Assembly: GCA_026545765.1 (NCBI GenBank)
Contig: JAIFAC010000266.1
Location: 62,001 to 126,000, forward strand
Source: Plantago major
Lineage: Eukaryota; Streptophyta; Magnoliopsida; Lamiales; Plantaginaceae
Direction of reading: 5' to 3'
DNA: 64,000 nt
The stretch's first letter is position 1, and every line of letters begins with the position of its first letter. The notes below the pieces were generated by a model. It was given only the letters and a program-made list of their open reading frames with translations, ran no database searches and was not told the DNA's origin. Positions 1 through 10,182 of this stretch are shown piece after piece. Made by a program: the position numbers and the translations under genes.

Positions 1-391
1 TAAATATATTAATAGAGGTTTTAATTAACATGGTTTTGATAAGTTTAATTTGTAAAATTTAGGTTGAAGGGTATAAATGGAAGATCAATCATGACTTCGT
101 ACTAAAATCAATAAAATTTGTTTACAGTCCTCGGTCGATAAAAGTTATAAAGTTGTGAGGTCATATAAAAAAGTAGCAGGTGCTGAATAGATTTTTATCC
201 AGACATCGTCTTTGGGCATTAGCTCCCCTTCCTCTGACTTTCCCCAATAAAATAAGATCTCTAAATAATTTACTAACTCTCTAAATAATTTATTTAGTAG
301 AAGTCATTCATGTTATTCATGTCTATATTGGAACTCATTTCTTTTGTAATATTAAAAACAACAATGTTGAAAACATAAACGTATTGATTAA
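1..391. other. AT-rich intergenic sequence, no gene seen
   Basis: No convincing coding region, RNA gene or transposon terminus is visible. The composition is typical of plant intergenic DNA. Confidence 0.5.
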
Positions 392-393
392 TA

Positions 394-622
394 CTCCCGT
401 CATGAGCTTACATTTCTTAATTTTAGCCGTCATGACTTACATACATTCTAAAAAAGCTACACACTCAAAAATAATAAACAATCTCAACTTACACACAAAT
501 TAAACCTTTTGCCACTCAAAGTACAACTTTGTCCACTTTTTTCATACTTTATCATTACTTTAACTTTTCGCATAAAACTGTGCGCCAACCCTAATGTATG
601 AAGTTCTCCGGGACGGAGGGAG
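394..622. mobile_element. Stowaway-like MITE (Tc1/mariner type)
   Basis: The right end reads GGGACGGAGGGAG followed by TA, the hallmark Stowaway terminus. The left end is TA plus CTCCCGTCATGAG, a decayed version of CTCCCTCCGTCCC. TA dinucleotides at 392-393 and 623-624 fit the expected target duplication. The 229-bp interior has no coding capacity, so mobility would depend on a mariner-type transposase elsewhere. Confidence 0.75.
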
Positions 623-985
623 TATAATATTAACATCGATAATTTTGTTAACAATATAGGCTCATCCATAGATAAGTTATCTAAATACCATCGGACTTGT
701 TCATCATCTAATTGTGAACTTGTATTATTAACATAATCTAATTTGTGAAACTCAAATTATTACAATAGATCCATGATAACAAATTAACGACTCAGTGTGC
801 TCGATCTCATCACCTTAAACTTGTACCACCAGTAACATACATTTAGGTTTCTTACCACCCCACCATCTTAATTATGACTCTCAGTACTATATTTTTAATT
901 TACGTTCATATTTAAATTGTGCTATCAATCATCAAATCAAATTCTAGATCAGGTAGTTCGTTAAAATAGATAAATAATACTAATA

Positions 986-1339
986 TTCAACTTCTTCCAT
1001 AACAAATGCACCATTTATTTTTATCACGGATATTAAAGTGTAGTATGAAATATAGTGGGACAAGTCCACATGGATGGTACTCCATCAGCATTAAAATAAG
1101 TAGCAATCTTTTCAGCATGATGTTTAAGAAGGCCAATAGTTTATTATTTGTTGGTGGAGACAGAAATGATAAAGAATGGAGAAATTATGAAACATAAGAG
1201 AGAAAAATGATTTAAAAAAATGAAAAAAATAAGATAGTGGGGTTAATGGTGTTTATTTTTTTTGCTATTTTAATAAGTGACCTGAATTAGTGGAACGTCC
1301 GGAAAATGAATAATTACATTTTTAGCGGGACGGAGAGAG
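986..1339. mobile_element. Degraded Stowaway-like MITE
   Basis: The right end (GCGGGACGGAGAGAG then TA) and the subterminal text around 1262-1310 (AATAAGTGACC, then GTGGAACGTCCGG) match the common plant Stowaway pattern. The left end near 984-1010 keeps CCATAACAAATG but has lost the CTCCCTCC core. The 63-codon open frame at 1006-1197 lies inside the element and is not considered a gene. Confidence 0.6.
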
Positions 1340-1341
1340 TA

Positions 1342-2100
1342 ATTTATTTCAAAAAATAAATTGGACATTTATACTAAAATGGATATAAATAAAATATGAG
1401 ATATATGTTCTAAAAGAGAGAGAGCGCGCGCAAGAACTTTCATTCATCATTTACAAAACCATAGCCAATAAGTTATCGAGTATGATATTTTAAGGTTTCC
1501 TACTTCATTAAGAAAAACACACAAATTCCATACTTCATATCCTTCAACACTATTATCATTTTACAGAGTATTGGAAGTCACTTATATTAATGAGGGACCG
1601 ACTAATGGTTTTAAATATTTGCATAATATTTTGAACAATATAACTAAAGTTTTATATGAGACCTTGCTGCGATACTTACATTCCTACTTCCTTTATTAAG
1701 AATGAATACTTTTCTAAACAATTTGTGTCATTTTATTTGTATGTATAAAACCGATACTTGTGATAAAAATATGTAATACTTACGGTAATGATTGTAATGT
1801 TTGTATATATATTTTAATTCATCTATAAACACTATACCCCAAGAGACCTGCTTATCATTCTATGATTTCTTTTATGTTCAATTTCCTAATTGTTTCTCCT
1901 TTGACTTTTGGTTTCATATTATGTTTGGTGTTTCTTCTTGATTTGGTTTTCTTATGTCCGGAAATTCATTTTCACCAGAATCATCAGAAACAATTGCATT
2001 ATTCTAAAGGACTATATTGGTAATCGGCTACCACTAATTGATTGAAACCCGATTCAATACCATCTTTATGGCGTGTGTGGTCCAGTAAATACGTAATTAA
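1342..2100. other. AT-rich intergenic sequence
   Basis: Only short low-complexity stretches are visible, such as the GAGAGAGAGCGCGCGC run near 1420-1435. No gene or element terminus is recognised. Confidence 0.4.
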
Positions 2101-2103
2101 GCC

Positions 2104-2510
2104 CATCGATCGATTAGTGGAGGGGTAGAATGTAATAATACCTAACATCCCATATCGGTAAAAAGCGACTTTAATTTGATGCGATTATCGTGACTTGGGT
2201 CACATGTCATAACAATCGATACTGACATCAAACATATGTTAAGAATGACCTTTGGGCCAGCACGGTCGCGCATGACATGGGCCACACTAACAAACAAGTC
2301 AATCGAGACTCCTCCCATTAATCGATCGAGATCCAACCCTTTCAGCCGATGTGATTACGCATGACTTGACTACACTAGTATGAAATTATGCCTTAAGACC
2401 GTTGCCCAAACGCATTTGATTTTGGAATCACCCATAAGGCCTTATAGTATGTGGGAAGTAGTGGTCTATTTATATACGCTTCATCCATTTCGTTTTTAGT
2501 CGATGTGGTA
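2104..2510. repeat. Unclassified repeat with inverted and direct subrepeats
   Basis: ATCGATCGATTAGTGGAGG near 2105-2123 is answered by an inverted copy, CTCCCATTAATCGATCGAG, near 2311-2329. The phrase CATCCCATATCGG at 2146 resembles starts of some plant LTRs. Related direct phrases (gattatcgtgactt and gattacgcatgactt) occur twice. Element class, ends and target duplication could not be established. Confidence 0.3.
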
Positions 2511-2518
2511 CGTTGGAT

Positions 2519-3376
2519 TAGGGCTGCTCATATGATCCGTATCCGTGAATCCGGTCCGTTTATCCGCATTTACGGATCGGATCGATCCGATCCGTTAGCT
2601 AACGGATCGGATAACGGATAGAGTTTTTTTTTCTATCCATGAAAAACGGATAAATTCGCCGGATATCCGTTTTATCCGTTATTTTTTTAATTATATATAT
2701 TTTATACCTATTGCTCTGCCTGCTTCTCTCCTCTTCCATTTTCCCCTACCAATCACACTTCATTTACACAAATCTCCTCCAAGCTCCATCTCCTCTCCCT
2801 CTTCCACCACTCACCTCCCTCCACCACCGATCTCCGCCTCTTCCTCCAACACCGATCTCCACCTCTCCCTCCACCACCGATCTCCACCTTCTTCACATCC
2901 TCCGAGCTCCATCTCCTCTCCCTCTTCCACCACTCTCCTCCCTCCACCACCGATCTCTGCCTCTTCCTCCACCACCGATCTCCGCCTCTCCCTCCACCAC
3001 CGATCTCCGCCTTCTTCACATCCTCCGAGCTCCATCTCCTGTCCCTCTTCCACCACTCACCTCGCTCCCTCCACCACCGATCTCCGCCTCACATATGCTT
3101 TTCTCTTCTCTTTTTCTTCTTCTTCCTTTCTCTTTTTTCTTCTTTCTGCTTTTGATCTACTGTGCAGATTCAACGTGATGTGCATTTATTTTCTCTTCTT
3201 TTCTCTTTTTTATTTTAAATTATATTTGGTGGATAACGGATATACGGTGGATTTATCCGTTATCCGATTCGCTCTGAACAGATCGGATAACAGATAGACA
3301 TCTTAGTCATCCGTTTGACCGGATATCCGGTCAAACGGATTGGATATGATCCGTATCCGTCCGTTGCGCAGCCCTA
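2519..3376. mobile_element. Non-autonomous hAT-like DNA transposon
   Basis: The terminal inverted repeat is TAGGGCTGC on the left and GCAGCCCTA on the right, followed by subterminal GATCCGTATCC at both ends. Flanking 8-mers are CGTTGGAT (2511-2518) and TGTTGGAT (3377-3384), a 7/8 match as expected for hAT insertion. Both subterminal zones are packed with variants of ATCCGTTATCCG in both orientations. No transposase is present. Confidence 0.75.
2760..3090 (+). repeat. CT-rich minisatellite inside the hAT-like element
   Basis: Two to three imperfect units of roughly 120 bp are built from TCTCCTCTCCCTCTTCCACC and CTCCACCACCGATCTCCGCC. The array opens Pro/Ser/Leu-rich frames on the plus strand and Arg/Gly/Trp-rich frames on the minus strand. 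These are composition artefacts, not genes. Confidence 0.8.
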
Positions 3377-3390
3377 TGTTGGATATTACC

Positions 3391-3700
3391 AGGGTCGTGC
3401 CAAAACATTTAGGGTCCCAATGCAAAATTTTTAAAATGGGCCCTAAATAACGAACGATGTATAATAAAAAAAAAAAAAGCTTCATAAAAATAATGTTGAA
3501 ATTATTTTACTAAAAACTAGTATACGGAATAAGCAATTTAAAAGCGTAACACTTGAAGTTTTATTTAAAGTAAAATTATACAACTCTTTATAACAAATTT
3601 TTATTTCCATATTTTCAATACCCTCCTAGTAAAATGATATCGAATTTGAGACCCCTTAAGCATGGAGCGCTATGTGGGCATCTGCATATAAAAATTTCAG
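3391..3700. mobile_element. Possible decayed hAT-like fragment
   Basis: AGGGTCGTGCC, then TTTTTAAAATGGGCCC on the left and CCCTTAAGCATGGAGC on the right, resemble a common plant hAT-like repeat. The ends are decayed and no target duplication was found. Confidence 0.25.
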
Positions 3701-4014
3701 ACACTGGATATTACAATATTATTATATGGAATTTTAGTTACCCATCATTCAGCCATCGCAAACTATTTGTAAGTTTAATTAAAAAAAAAAAAATTAATAA
3801 TACATTCAATTATATAAACACAGCTACACTCCACATGTGCCAACCTTGCTTGTTCTGGTGGATAACATGAGAGCCGGCATCCATTAATAATTTCATTATG
3901 CTCGTTTCTTATGGGGTTATAGCCGAGTCAAACTCTCTTATAACTCTCTCTTTTGTTGTTTTTGTCACAACTTTCAATCGATCGAATTTTAACATAATTT
4001 TAACAGATAAATAG

Positions 4015-4525
4015 TAATTAAATTTTTTAGAGTTGTGGAAAATAATATTTGAAATAAAATTAAAATTTTATAAGATTTTTAGACTTGTTATACATAGTGT
4101 ATAAGAGTAAAGCGATATGTGTAAGATGTTTTAAAATTATTTGATTAATTTTAATGTTATTTGATTTCTATAAGATTGTTATAATAAATGAAAACTTAAA
4201 GTGAAAGAAATTTTAATTGAGTTGTAAATAGCAGGTAGATTAAAAATGGGTATTGTTCTGACTCGATTAAAATTGCTAGACAAACAGGATATGAAGGCCA
4301 ACTCGATTAAAATGGAGTTATAATTGAATCTGAAACACTCCAATATGGACTGTTTGGCTCGCAATTTTAATTGACCGGATTTTAACCGAGTTTAAATAGA
4401 ATAATAATTAAATTTTAATTGAATTGTGAAAGTTGTGTTTGGGATAGAGTTAAATTTTATAAGGGTTTTAAGGTTGTTATAAGGCGTGTAAGATTGAAAT
4501 GATATGTGTAAGATTTTTTTAAGGA
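4015..4525. repeat. Pair of diverged direct repeats
   Basis: A unit of about 110 bp at 4030-4140 recurs at 4410-4520. Shared words are AAATTTTATAAG, CTTGTTATA/GGTTGTTATA and GATATGTGTAAGAT. The intervening DNA contains ACTCGATTAAAAT twice. These are probably pieces of a non-autonomous transposon of unknown class. Confidence 0.45.
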
Positions 4526-4622
4526 TTCTTTTAAAGCAAAAAACTAGCATTGACAAATTAAGAGTTAGGATATTACATTAACCGCCTCATTACTTGCGAT
4601 CCAAAATAAGAGTACTAGACAA

Positions 4623-4975
4623 CTAAGGTGGGCAAAAGTCATAAACCTTGAGAGGAAATCCTAAATGCATAATAGAGACAGTAGTTTCATCAGAGAAAGT
4701 TAGAGAGCTGGCAAATTTTACAACTTTATCAGCTACAATGTTTTGCTCTAGTAAACAAAGAAACTTCTATGTCTTCAACTCTTCTTGCCAATTAACCCAA
4801 GAATTTCCATAACCAAAGGTTGTTGTTGACATTGTGCTGCTCTCTCCTTATGGAAGCAAGAATAAACATATTTAGAATTAGTTTTGTATCACAACAAAAA
4901 CTGATGTTATAGTGGAGTGCAAGCAGCATGCCAGTTCTCAAAGCATGCAATTCATCCATATTTATATCTATTCTT
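4623..4975 (-). pseudogene. RNase H-like (RVT_3 type) relic
   Basis: On the minus strand, one segment reads MDELHALRTGMLLALHY then FCCDTKLILNMF, and a second reads LEQNIVADKVVKFASSLTF and ends at a stop at 4623-4625. The order E(L)xALRxGM, CDTK, NIVADKVVKFA matches the acidic positions of plant RVT_3 RNase H domains, which occur in LINEs and host-like genes. An in-frame stop and a frame change between the segments make it a pseudogene. Its 5' side is cut where the Sirevirus LTR fragment begins near 4985. Confidence 0.6.
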
Positions 4976-4984
4976 AATTATTTC

Positions 4985-6161
4985 CGCGGATACCTTGAGG
5001 AAACAATTGTCGTTCAAAGGCAAGTTTCACTCAAACAGGTTTGTGGAGACAAAAGTAAACTGAGAAAGCAATGTGTAAAGGCTCAGATACCTTGCACATA
5101 TCTATTGAGATAGGACAAAAATAGTACACTGCATTTATTATTACGGCGGAGATGTACGAACAAAGAGGAAAGTCCCTGCAAAGAGACAAAGCTCACTGCA
5201 GTACTATTTCAGATATCAGTAGTTTGAATCCCATAGTGACAAACGGACTATTCAAACGGGAGGATTCTCAACTATAAATATCACCACTTAGAAAGTTTGA
5301 AGACACACAATTGACCAACGATCATACACATAACTCAAGCATACAAGCCTTCAAACCTACTTATAAACTCTCAAGTTTACTATTGCGACTCAAGCTCCCA
5401 GTTTCTAAGTAGCTCTCAAGTTCTAAGTGTCTAGAACTTCAACAAGCCTTGCATACTGTGAAGGAGTTGAATGACAAGTACAAAGTTGCGACTTAATCAA
5501 TGATTCATTATCCTAAACAAGTAGCAAGCCTTGGGTCATCAAGAAAAACTTCCCATACTTTGAAAAGAGTATTAAGGAAGATTGATTCTTCAAGTTCATA
5601 CTAAGTAACTGGAATACGTTACAAAAGTAGAACTTACTGTGACAACTCTATAACATCTAAAAACACCAACAGGCGTGTTAAGGAAAGGACTTGGTTGAGA
5701 AAGCTAAAGTCCTAACCTATCTGAGCAGAGGAAGTAGTTGGCTAAGGAAGCTGAGGAATAGCTCAAAGGTTACTGAGTAGAGGAAGTACTTAGTTGTGAA
5801 AGCTAAGGAATACCTCAGGGGGGAACCTAGTGTTAAAGGGATTTGACTAGAGATAGAATTTTGTAAGGAACCTCATAATCTTGTCTTAGTGAATTCAAGT
5901 CCTGTGACAGGGCGAGTGGATTAGTTGAGGATTGCGCCACCCTCAGATATCACTTTAATCTTGTGTCTCATATACTTATTGCACTTACGTTTCAGTTATC
6001 TATCTATTATTTGTGCTTTACTTTGGTGCTTTAGCTAACTGACACTATCACACAAGCAAGCACTTATCATAAAGTCTCCCGCTCTCTGACAACTAAGTAC
6101 CAGATATTTGTTAACCCCCTCACCATCTAGTCTTTTACTTTATCATTTATCTGGACCAACA
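4985..6161 (+). mobile_element. 5'-truncated Sirevirus-like LTR fragment (LTR group B)
   Basis: It aligns by eye with the complete LTRs at 46515-47959 and 49251-50689. Shared features are the box around TTTGAAT and CTATTCAAACGG, the TATA box, the GGAAGTACTTGG-type repeats and the 3' end TCTTTTACTTT...CTGGACCAACA. The canonical TGTTAG start is missing and no primer-binding site follows the CA end, so it is a stand-alone remnant. Confidence 0.75.
5273..5280 (+). promoter_or_regulatory. LTR TATA box
   Basis: TATAAATA sits a short distance after CTATTCAAACGG. The same arrangement occurs in all other LTRs of the family here, which marks the U3/R promoter region. Confidence 0.6.
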
Positions 6162-6454
6162 TACATGATGGGGGATGAACGAAGCAAGTATTTTGGCCAA
6201 ATAATTATACTATAAACATCAAGATTTATTTCCATTTATCACACTCGTAATCAAATTTCCTTTTAATTTGATTTACATCTTAGGTGTTATAATTTATAAC
6301 ATTGTACATTAAAACTTAACCATGATTTAGAGTGGTTGGTTAATGGACACATTTCAATCATTCATGAGTTCGGGGAGGAAATGTAGTACTATTAGGGTGA
6401 GAGGATCTGGAGCCGAGTATTGGAGCTTTATTTATGTACAAATTAACAAGCATG
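6162..6454. other. Spacer between LTR fragment and CACTA-like element
   Basis: AT-rich DNA. No gene or repeat terminus is seen. Confidence 0.4.
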
Positions 6455-7738
6455 TACTACAAAAAAACAGCTTTTTAGCGACGGATTTATCTGTCTCTAA
6501 AAAGTTGCCGATCCGTCACTAAATCCGTAGTGACGGATAAATGCCCCGTCTCTGTTTTGCGCGTCGCTAGCCATTTAACGACAGATAAACTATCCGTTGC
6601 CAAATAGCGACGAATCGGCGACGGATTAGTGACGGGCTAATCCTTGACCAATCTGTTGCATTTAGCAACTGATAGGTTTATCCGTCGCTAATTTAGGTTT
6701 TTTTGTTTTTTTTTGTTTTTGTTTTTTTATTAATCTGCAGATCGATAATATAATCGACAAATCGACAATTTTATACGGATACAATAAATCGACAAATCGA
6801 CAATTTGGAGACGAACACGATTTAGATAAATCGACAATTTTATACGGATATACAATAAATCGACAATTTTATACAATATTTAATATGTATATACAATATT
6901 CAATACGTACTTACATAAATCTACAATTTTATCCAATAATACAATATTAATTCAATATCCAATAATACAAAGAATTTATACAAAATTAATAATAAAAAAC
7001 GAAAAACGAGATCTTGGTGGATCTTGATGAGATCTTGAAGAATCGAACGAGATCTAGACAAATCGGAGTAAGGAGGTGGTGGTGGCGGCGTGGTGGAAGT
7101 GGTGGGTGGAAGGAAAGGGTGGTGGTGGCGTGGTGGTGCGGAGGTGCTGGCTGTGGTGGTGGCGTGGGGGTGCGGTAGTGGTGGCAGTGTGGTGGTGGTG
7201 GTGGAGGTGGCGGAAGGGAGGTGGTGGCCGGTGGCAGTGTGGTGGTGGGAGGAAGGTGGTGGTGGTGGCAGTGTGGTGGTGGGAGGAATGTGGTGGTAGT
7301 GGTGGTGGTGGTGGTGGTGGCAGTGTGGTGGTGGGAGGAACGTGGTGGTGGTGGTGGAGGTGGCGGAAGGGGTGGTGGCCGGTGGCAGTGTGGTGGTGGG
7401 AGGAAGGTGGTGGTGGTGGTGGTTGGAAGGGTGGTGGTGGAAGGAGAGAAGGGGGGAGTTGTGTGGAGGCTGAGAAAGTGGGAAGGAGTATTTAGGGTTT
7501 CGCCTAGGGTTTTAGAGACGTATAGTTTTATCCGTCGCTAAATAGCGACGGATAAACCTATTCGTCGCTAAATTTTCTTTTCTTTTCTTTTTTTGTTTTT
7601 TTTTTGTCAACGAATTAGAGACGGATAGATTTATCCGTCTCTAATTAGAGACGGATAGACCTATCTGTCTCTAATCCCTTGGTCGTCGCTAAATAGCTCG
7701 CTAATATCCGTCACTATTTAGCGATTTTCTTGTAGTTT
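6455..7738. mobile_element. Non-autonomous CACTA-like (En/Spm) transposon
   Basis: The left end is TACTACAAAAAAACAGC. The right end read on the other strand is AAACTACAAGAAAATCGC, both close to the CACTACAAGAAAA signature. Subterminal zones carry many copies of TAGCGACGGATAAA in both orientations, as CACTA termini do. A 3-bp ATG at 6452-6454 and 7739-7741 is a possible target duplication. No TNP-type transposase is present; the middle is a GGTGG array. Confidence 0.7.
7066..7480 (+). repeat. GGTGG-rich minisatellite inside the CACTA-like element
   Basis: About 400 bp is almost pure G/T/A on the plus strand. Higher-order units include GGCAGTGTGGTGGTGGGAGG, seen four times. The strand asymmetry opens Gly/Val/Trp-rich frames of up to 139 codons that are not plausible proteins. 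Runs of GGTGGTGGTGG have G-quadruplex potential. Confidence 0.85.
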
Positions 7739-7783
7739 ATGATGGGATTTGCTCAAGTCTCTAGACACATATCAAGAATATAC
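7739..7783. repeat. Truncated copy of a 72-bp tandem repeat, left target flank
   Basis: GTTTATGATGGGATTTGCTC...CTCTAGACACATATCAAGAA matches two further copies beyond the compound element at 27120-27256. Its last five bases, TATAC (7779-7783), are the left target duplication of the compound Sirevirus element. Confidence 0.6.
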
Positions 7784-8547
7784 TGTTGGGAAATTTGTTG
7801 GGAAATTTCTTGAGAAATTTGTTAGGAATTTTGTTAGATATTTTGTTAAAGATATCTGTTTAGTTTTGATCAGCAACATGATGACTTATCTTAGTCTCAG
7901 AAAGGTGATTAGTACTCTTGGTTCACTTGAACATTGTAAAAGAGGAAACTCACTAAGTATGATAGTCTAGCTAATCTTGTATAGGATGTTAGGTCTCAAA
8001 ATGTAATTTTTATTTTATAAAGAGAAGACCAAGAAGAAGACATCCAAGCAGAACAAGCTCAACAACATTGAAGACTTGAAGAAACTGCGCAAGATTACTG
8101 AAACTGTTGTTCAAATAACTTAGCCAGATATCTTGAAGACACGAATAGTTTCAAACAAACTATGTCACAAGAGAAATCTGAGAAATAAGAGACATATCTG
8201 AAAACAAGGAAAGTGTCCACAGATATCTATTCTCAGATACCTTGAGCTTTAACCACGTTTCTGAAAAAGAAACATATATATTGCAAACAAAGTTGTTTGA
8301 TAAATACAAGTGGTATCGAAGATTGAAGATAAGGGCGTGAAGAATCGATAACACTAGTCTACGATAAAGCATAGTTCGTTGGCACTCTGGACAAAAGTAT
8401 AGTACAATGCATTTAATGCGCAGACGGAGATATCGAATAAAAACAACGGCGACTTGAAGAAGAAGACAAAACACTCTGATCTTATACACGGATATCAATA
8501 GTTTGAATTTGAGCTATGGATACTATTCAACGGCACTCAAATTCATC

Positions 8548-8555
8548 TATAAATA
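8548..8555 (+). promoter_or_regulatory. LTR1 TATA box
   Basis: TATAAATA after AAATTCATC is conserved at 23284-23291 in LTR2 and 26148-26155 in LTR3. Confidence 0.65.
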
Positions 8556-8935
8556 TCAACACTTAGGTGATTGAGAAGACACCTTAGACACACCTTGAAG
8601 CGCATAAAAAGCATGAGCGTCTTACTCTCTCAAAGCAACTTACTTACTCACAAAGCTTTACATTGCGACGAAGCATTTGATCTTGAGTAACCTTTGAAGT
8701 TCTAAGTGTCACGATCCTAAACAAGCAAAGCTATATGTGAAGGAGTTGAATCAAAAGATCAAGCTAAAGATTCATTCTCTTGAATAGATATCATAAGACT
8801 TGGGTCGATAAAATCGAACAAGATACCATCTGTTGTAAAGTGTATTAAGTACCTTGATTCACGAGCTATCTGAATAAGCGAATAAGTTATTAAGAAAAGC
8901 TCATCGACAACTCGAACCAAAACCAACACCATAAC

Positions 8936-9521
8936 TAGGGGTGTTCAAAATACCGAAAAAACCGAAACCGAACACGAAAAACCGAACCGATAACAAAGGG
9001 TTCGGTTTTGATTCTATTCTAAGCAAATCGGTTTTCGGTAATTTTCGATCTAATCGAAATTACGAAACCGCAACCGAAATTCTTAAAAAATCCAAATATT
9101 CTTACATTGTCGAAAAAGTATGGCCTTATTTCATTGAGTATTGCATTATTTATTAAAGCAAAAATTATACATTACTAACATAAAATAACAAGAATGCAAT
9201 GTTTATGCATTGCTCACATATTACAGTAATTAAGTTTGATAAAACAAACTACTTCTTCTAGTCTAACTACTGTGAGCTTATTTTCATGCATATATTTTCA
9301 TGTAGGGAGGTTATTAAAACAAATATTGAAACGTAACGAGGTTATTTTTTCATTTTTAAAATAATTTTTCGGTATTTTCGGTTTTTACCGTACCGTTACC
9401 GAAATTTTCGGTATGGTACCAAACCGAAAAATAAATTCGGTTCGGTTTTCATAATTTTTGCAATTTCGGTTTTCGGTTTTTCGGTTTCGGTTCGGTATAT
9501 CTGTTCGAAATGAACACCCTA
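8936..9521. mobile_element. hAT-like MITE inserted in LTR1
   Basis: Ends are TAGGGGTGTTCA and TGAACACCCTA. Flanking 8-mers are ACCATAAC (8928-8935) and ACCATAAT (9522-9529), 7/8 identical. LTR2 and LTR3 run straight through this point without the insert, which confirms the boundaries independently. Subterminal zones are rich in AACCGAAACCGAA-type words in both orientations. No transposase is encoded. Confidence 0.85.
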
Positions 9522-10066
9522 ACCATAATGGCGTGGAGTCTGGAAGTACTTAGTTTGAAAAATCGGGAATAACTCGAGGTTCTGGAGTATAGGAAGTACT
9601 TGATTTGGGAAACTAAGGAATAACTCAAGGTTATTGAGTATAGGAAGTACTTAGCTTGGGAAGCTAGGGAATAACTCAAAGGTTTACAGTATAGGAAGTA
9701 CATGGTGAAAGGGGAACAACTCAGAGGAACATTTGGTTGGGAACCATTTGTTAAGAATCTTAGAATAGGTTTATTGTAAGGTGAACTCAATTATACATTC
9801 TAGTGAATTCTAGGTCTCGATAGACCAAAGTGGATTAGTTGGAGGATTCATACCTCCAGATACCACTATACTTGTGTTATTTACCTTTGTATTTACATTT
9901 GACACACACACACATATTAGCATTTACGCACTTATCTTTATTAAGTCTTCGCTCTGATTCTAAGTATCGGATATCTATTGGATATCGAGAAATAGTTTTA
10001 TCGACAAAAGTTTTAAAGACTATTCACCCCCTCTAGTCTTTTACTTTGCCGTTATCTGGACCGACA

Positions 10067-10083
10067 AGTGGTATCGAGGCGGA
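10067..10083 (+). promoter_or_regulatory. Primer-binding site (initiator tRNA-Met type)
   Basis: Immediately after the LTR comes AGTGGTATCGAGGC, close to the plant copia site TGGTATCAGAGC complementary to the 3' end of initiator tRNA-Met. The missing AG is another case of the CAG-to-CG change described in the findings. Confidence 0.8.
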
Positions 10084-10182
10084 GGTTCTGACCTACCTGA
10101 ACCTAGATCCCGGATAGGTGAAAGAACTTTGTCCACTTTTGAGGACTATTTAATTTGTGTGTTAAGTGTGCGGTATGTCTCT

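Larger units (their letters stand above)
7784..10066 (+). repeat. LTR1 (5' LTR), carrying an hAT-like MITE
   Basis: It starts TGTTGGGAAATTTG and ends CTGGACCGACA. Without the 586-bp MITE and its duplicated 8-mer it is about 1.69 kb, matching LTR3 (1.70 kb). The start holds iterated AAATTTGTTGGG-type units, one more than in LTR3. GATATC-centred words recur upstream of the TATA box. Many CAG/CTG sites of LTR3 appear here as CG. Confidence 0.9.

Noticed and set aside
2711-3178. 155-codon Pro/Ser/Leu-rich open frame
   Set aside because: It is produced entirely by the CT-rich array within the hAT-like element. Antisense frames of similar length exist and no domain is visible.
7076-7541. Gly/Val/Trp-rich open frames up to 139 codons
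   Set aside because: Translation of a GGTGG minisatellite. All three frames are open for compositional reasons.
7749-7970. 73-codon frame with NFVRNFVRYFV
   Set aside because: It lies across the LTR1 start and reflects the reiterated AAATTTGTT units.
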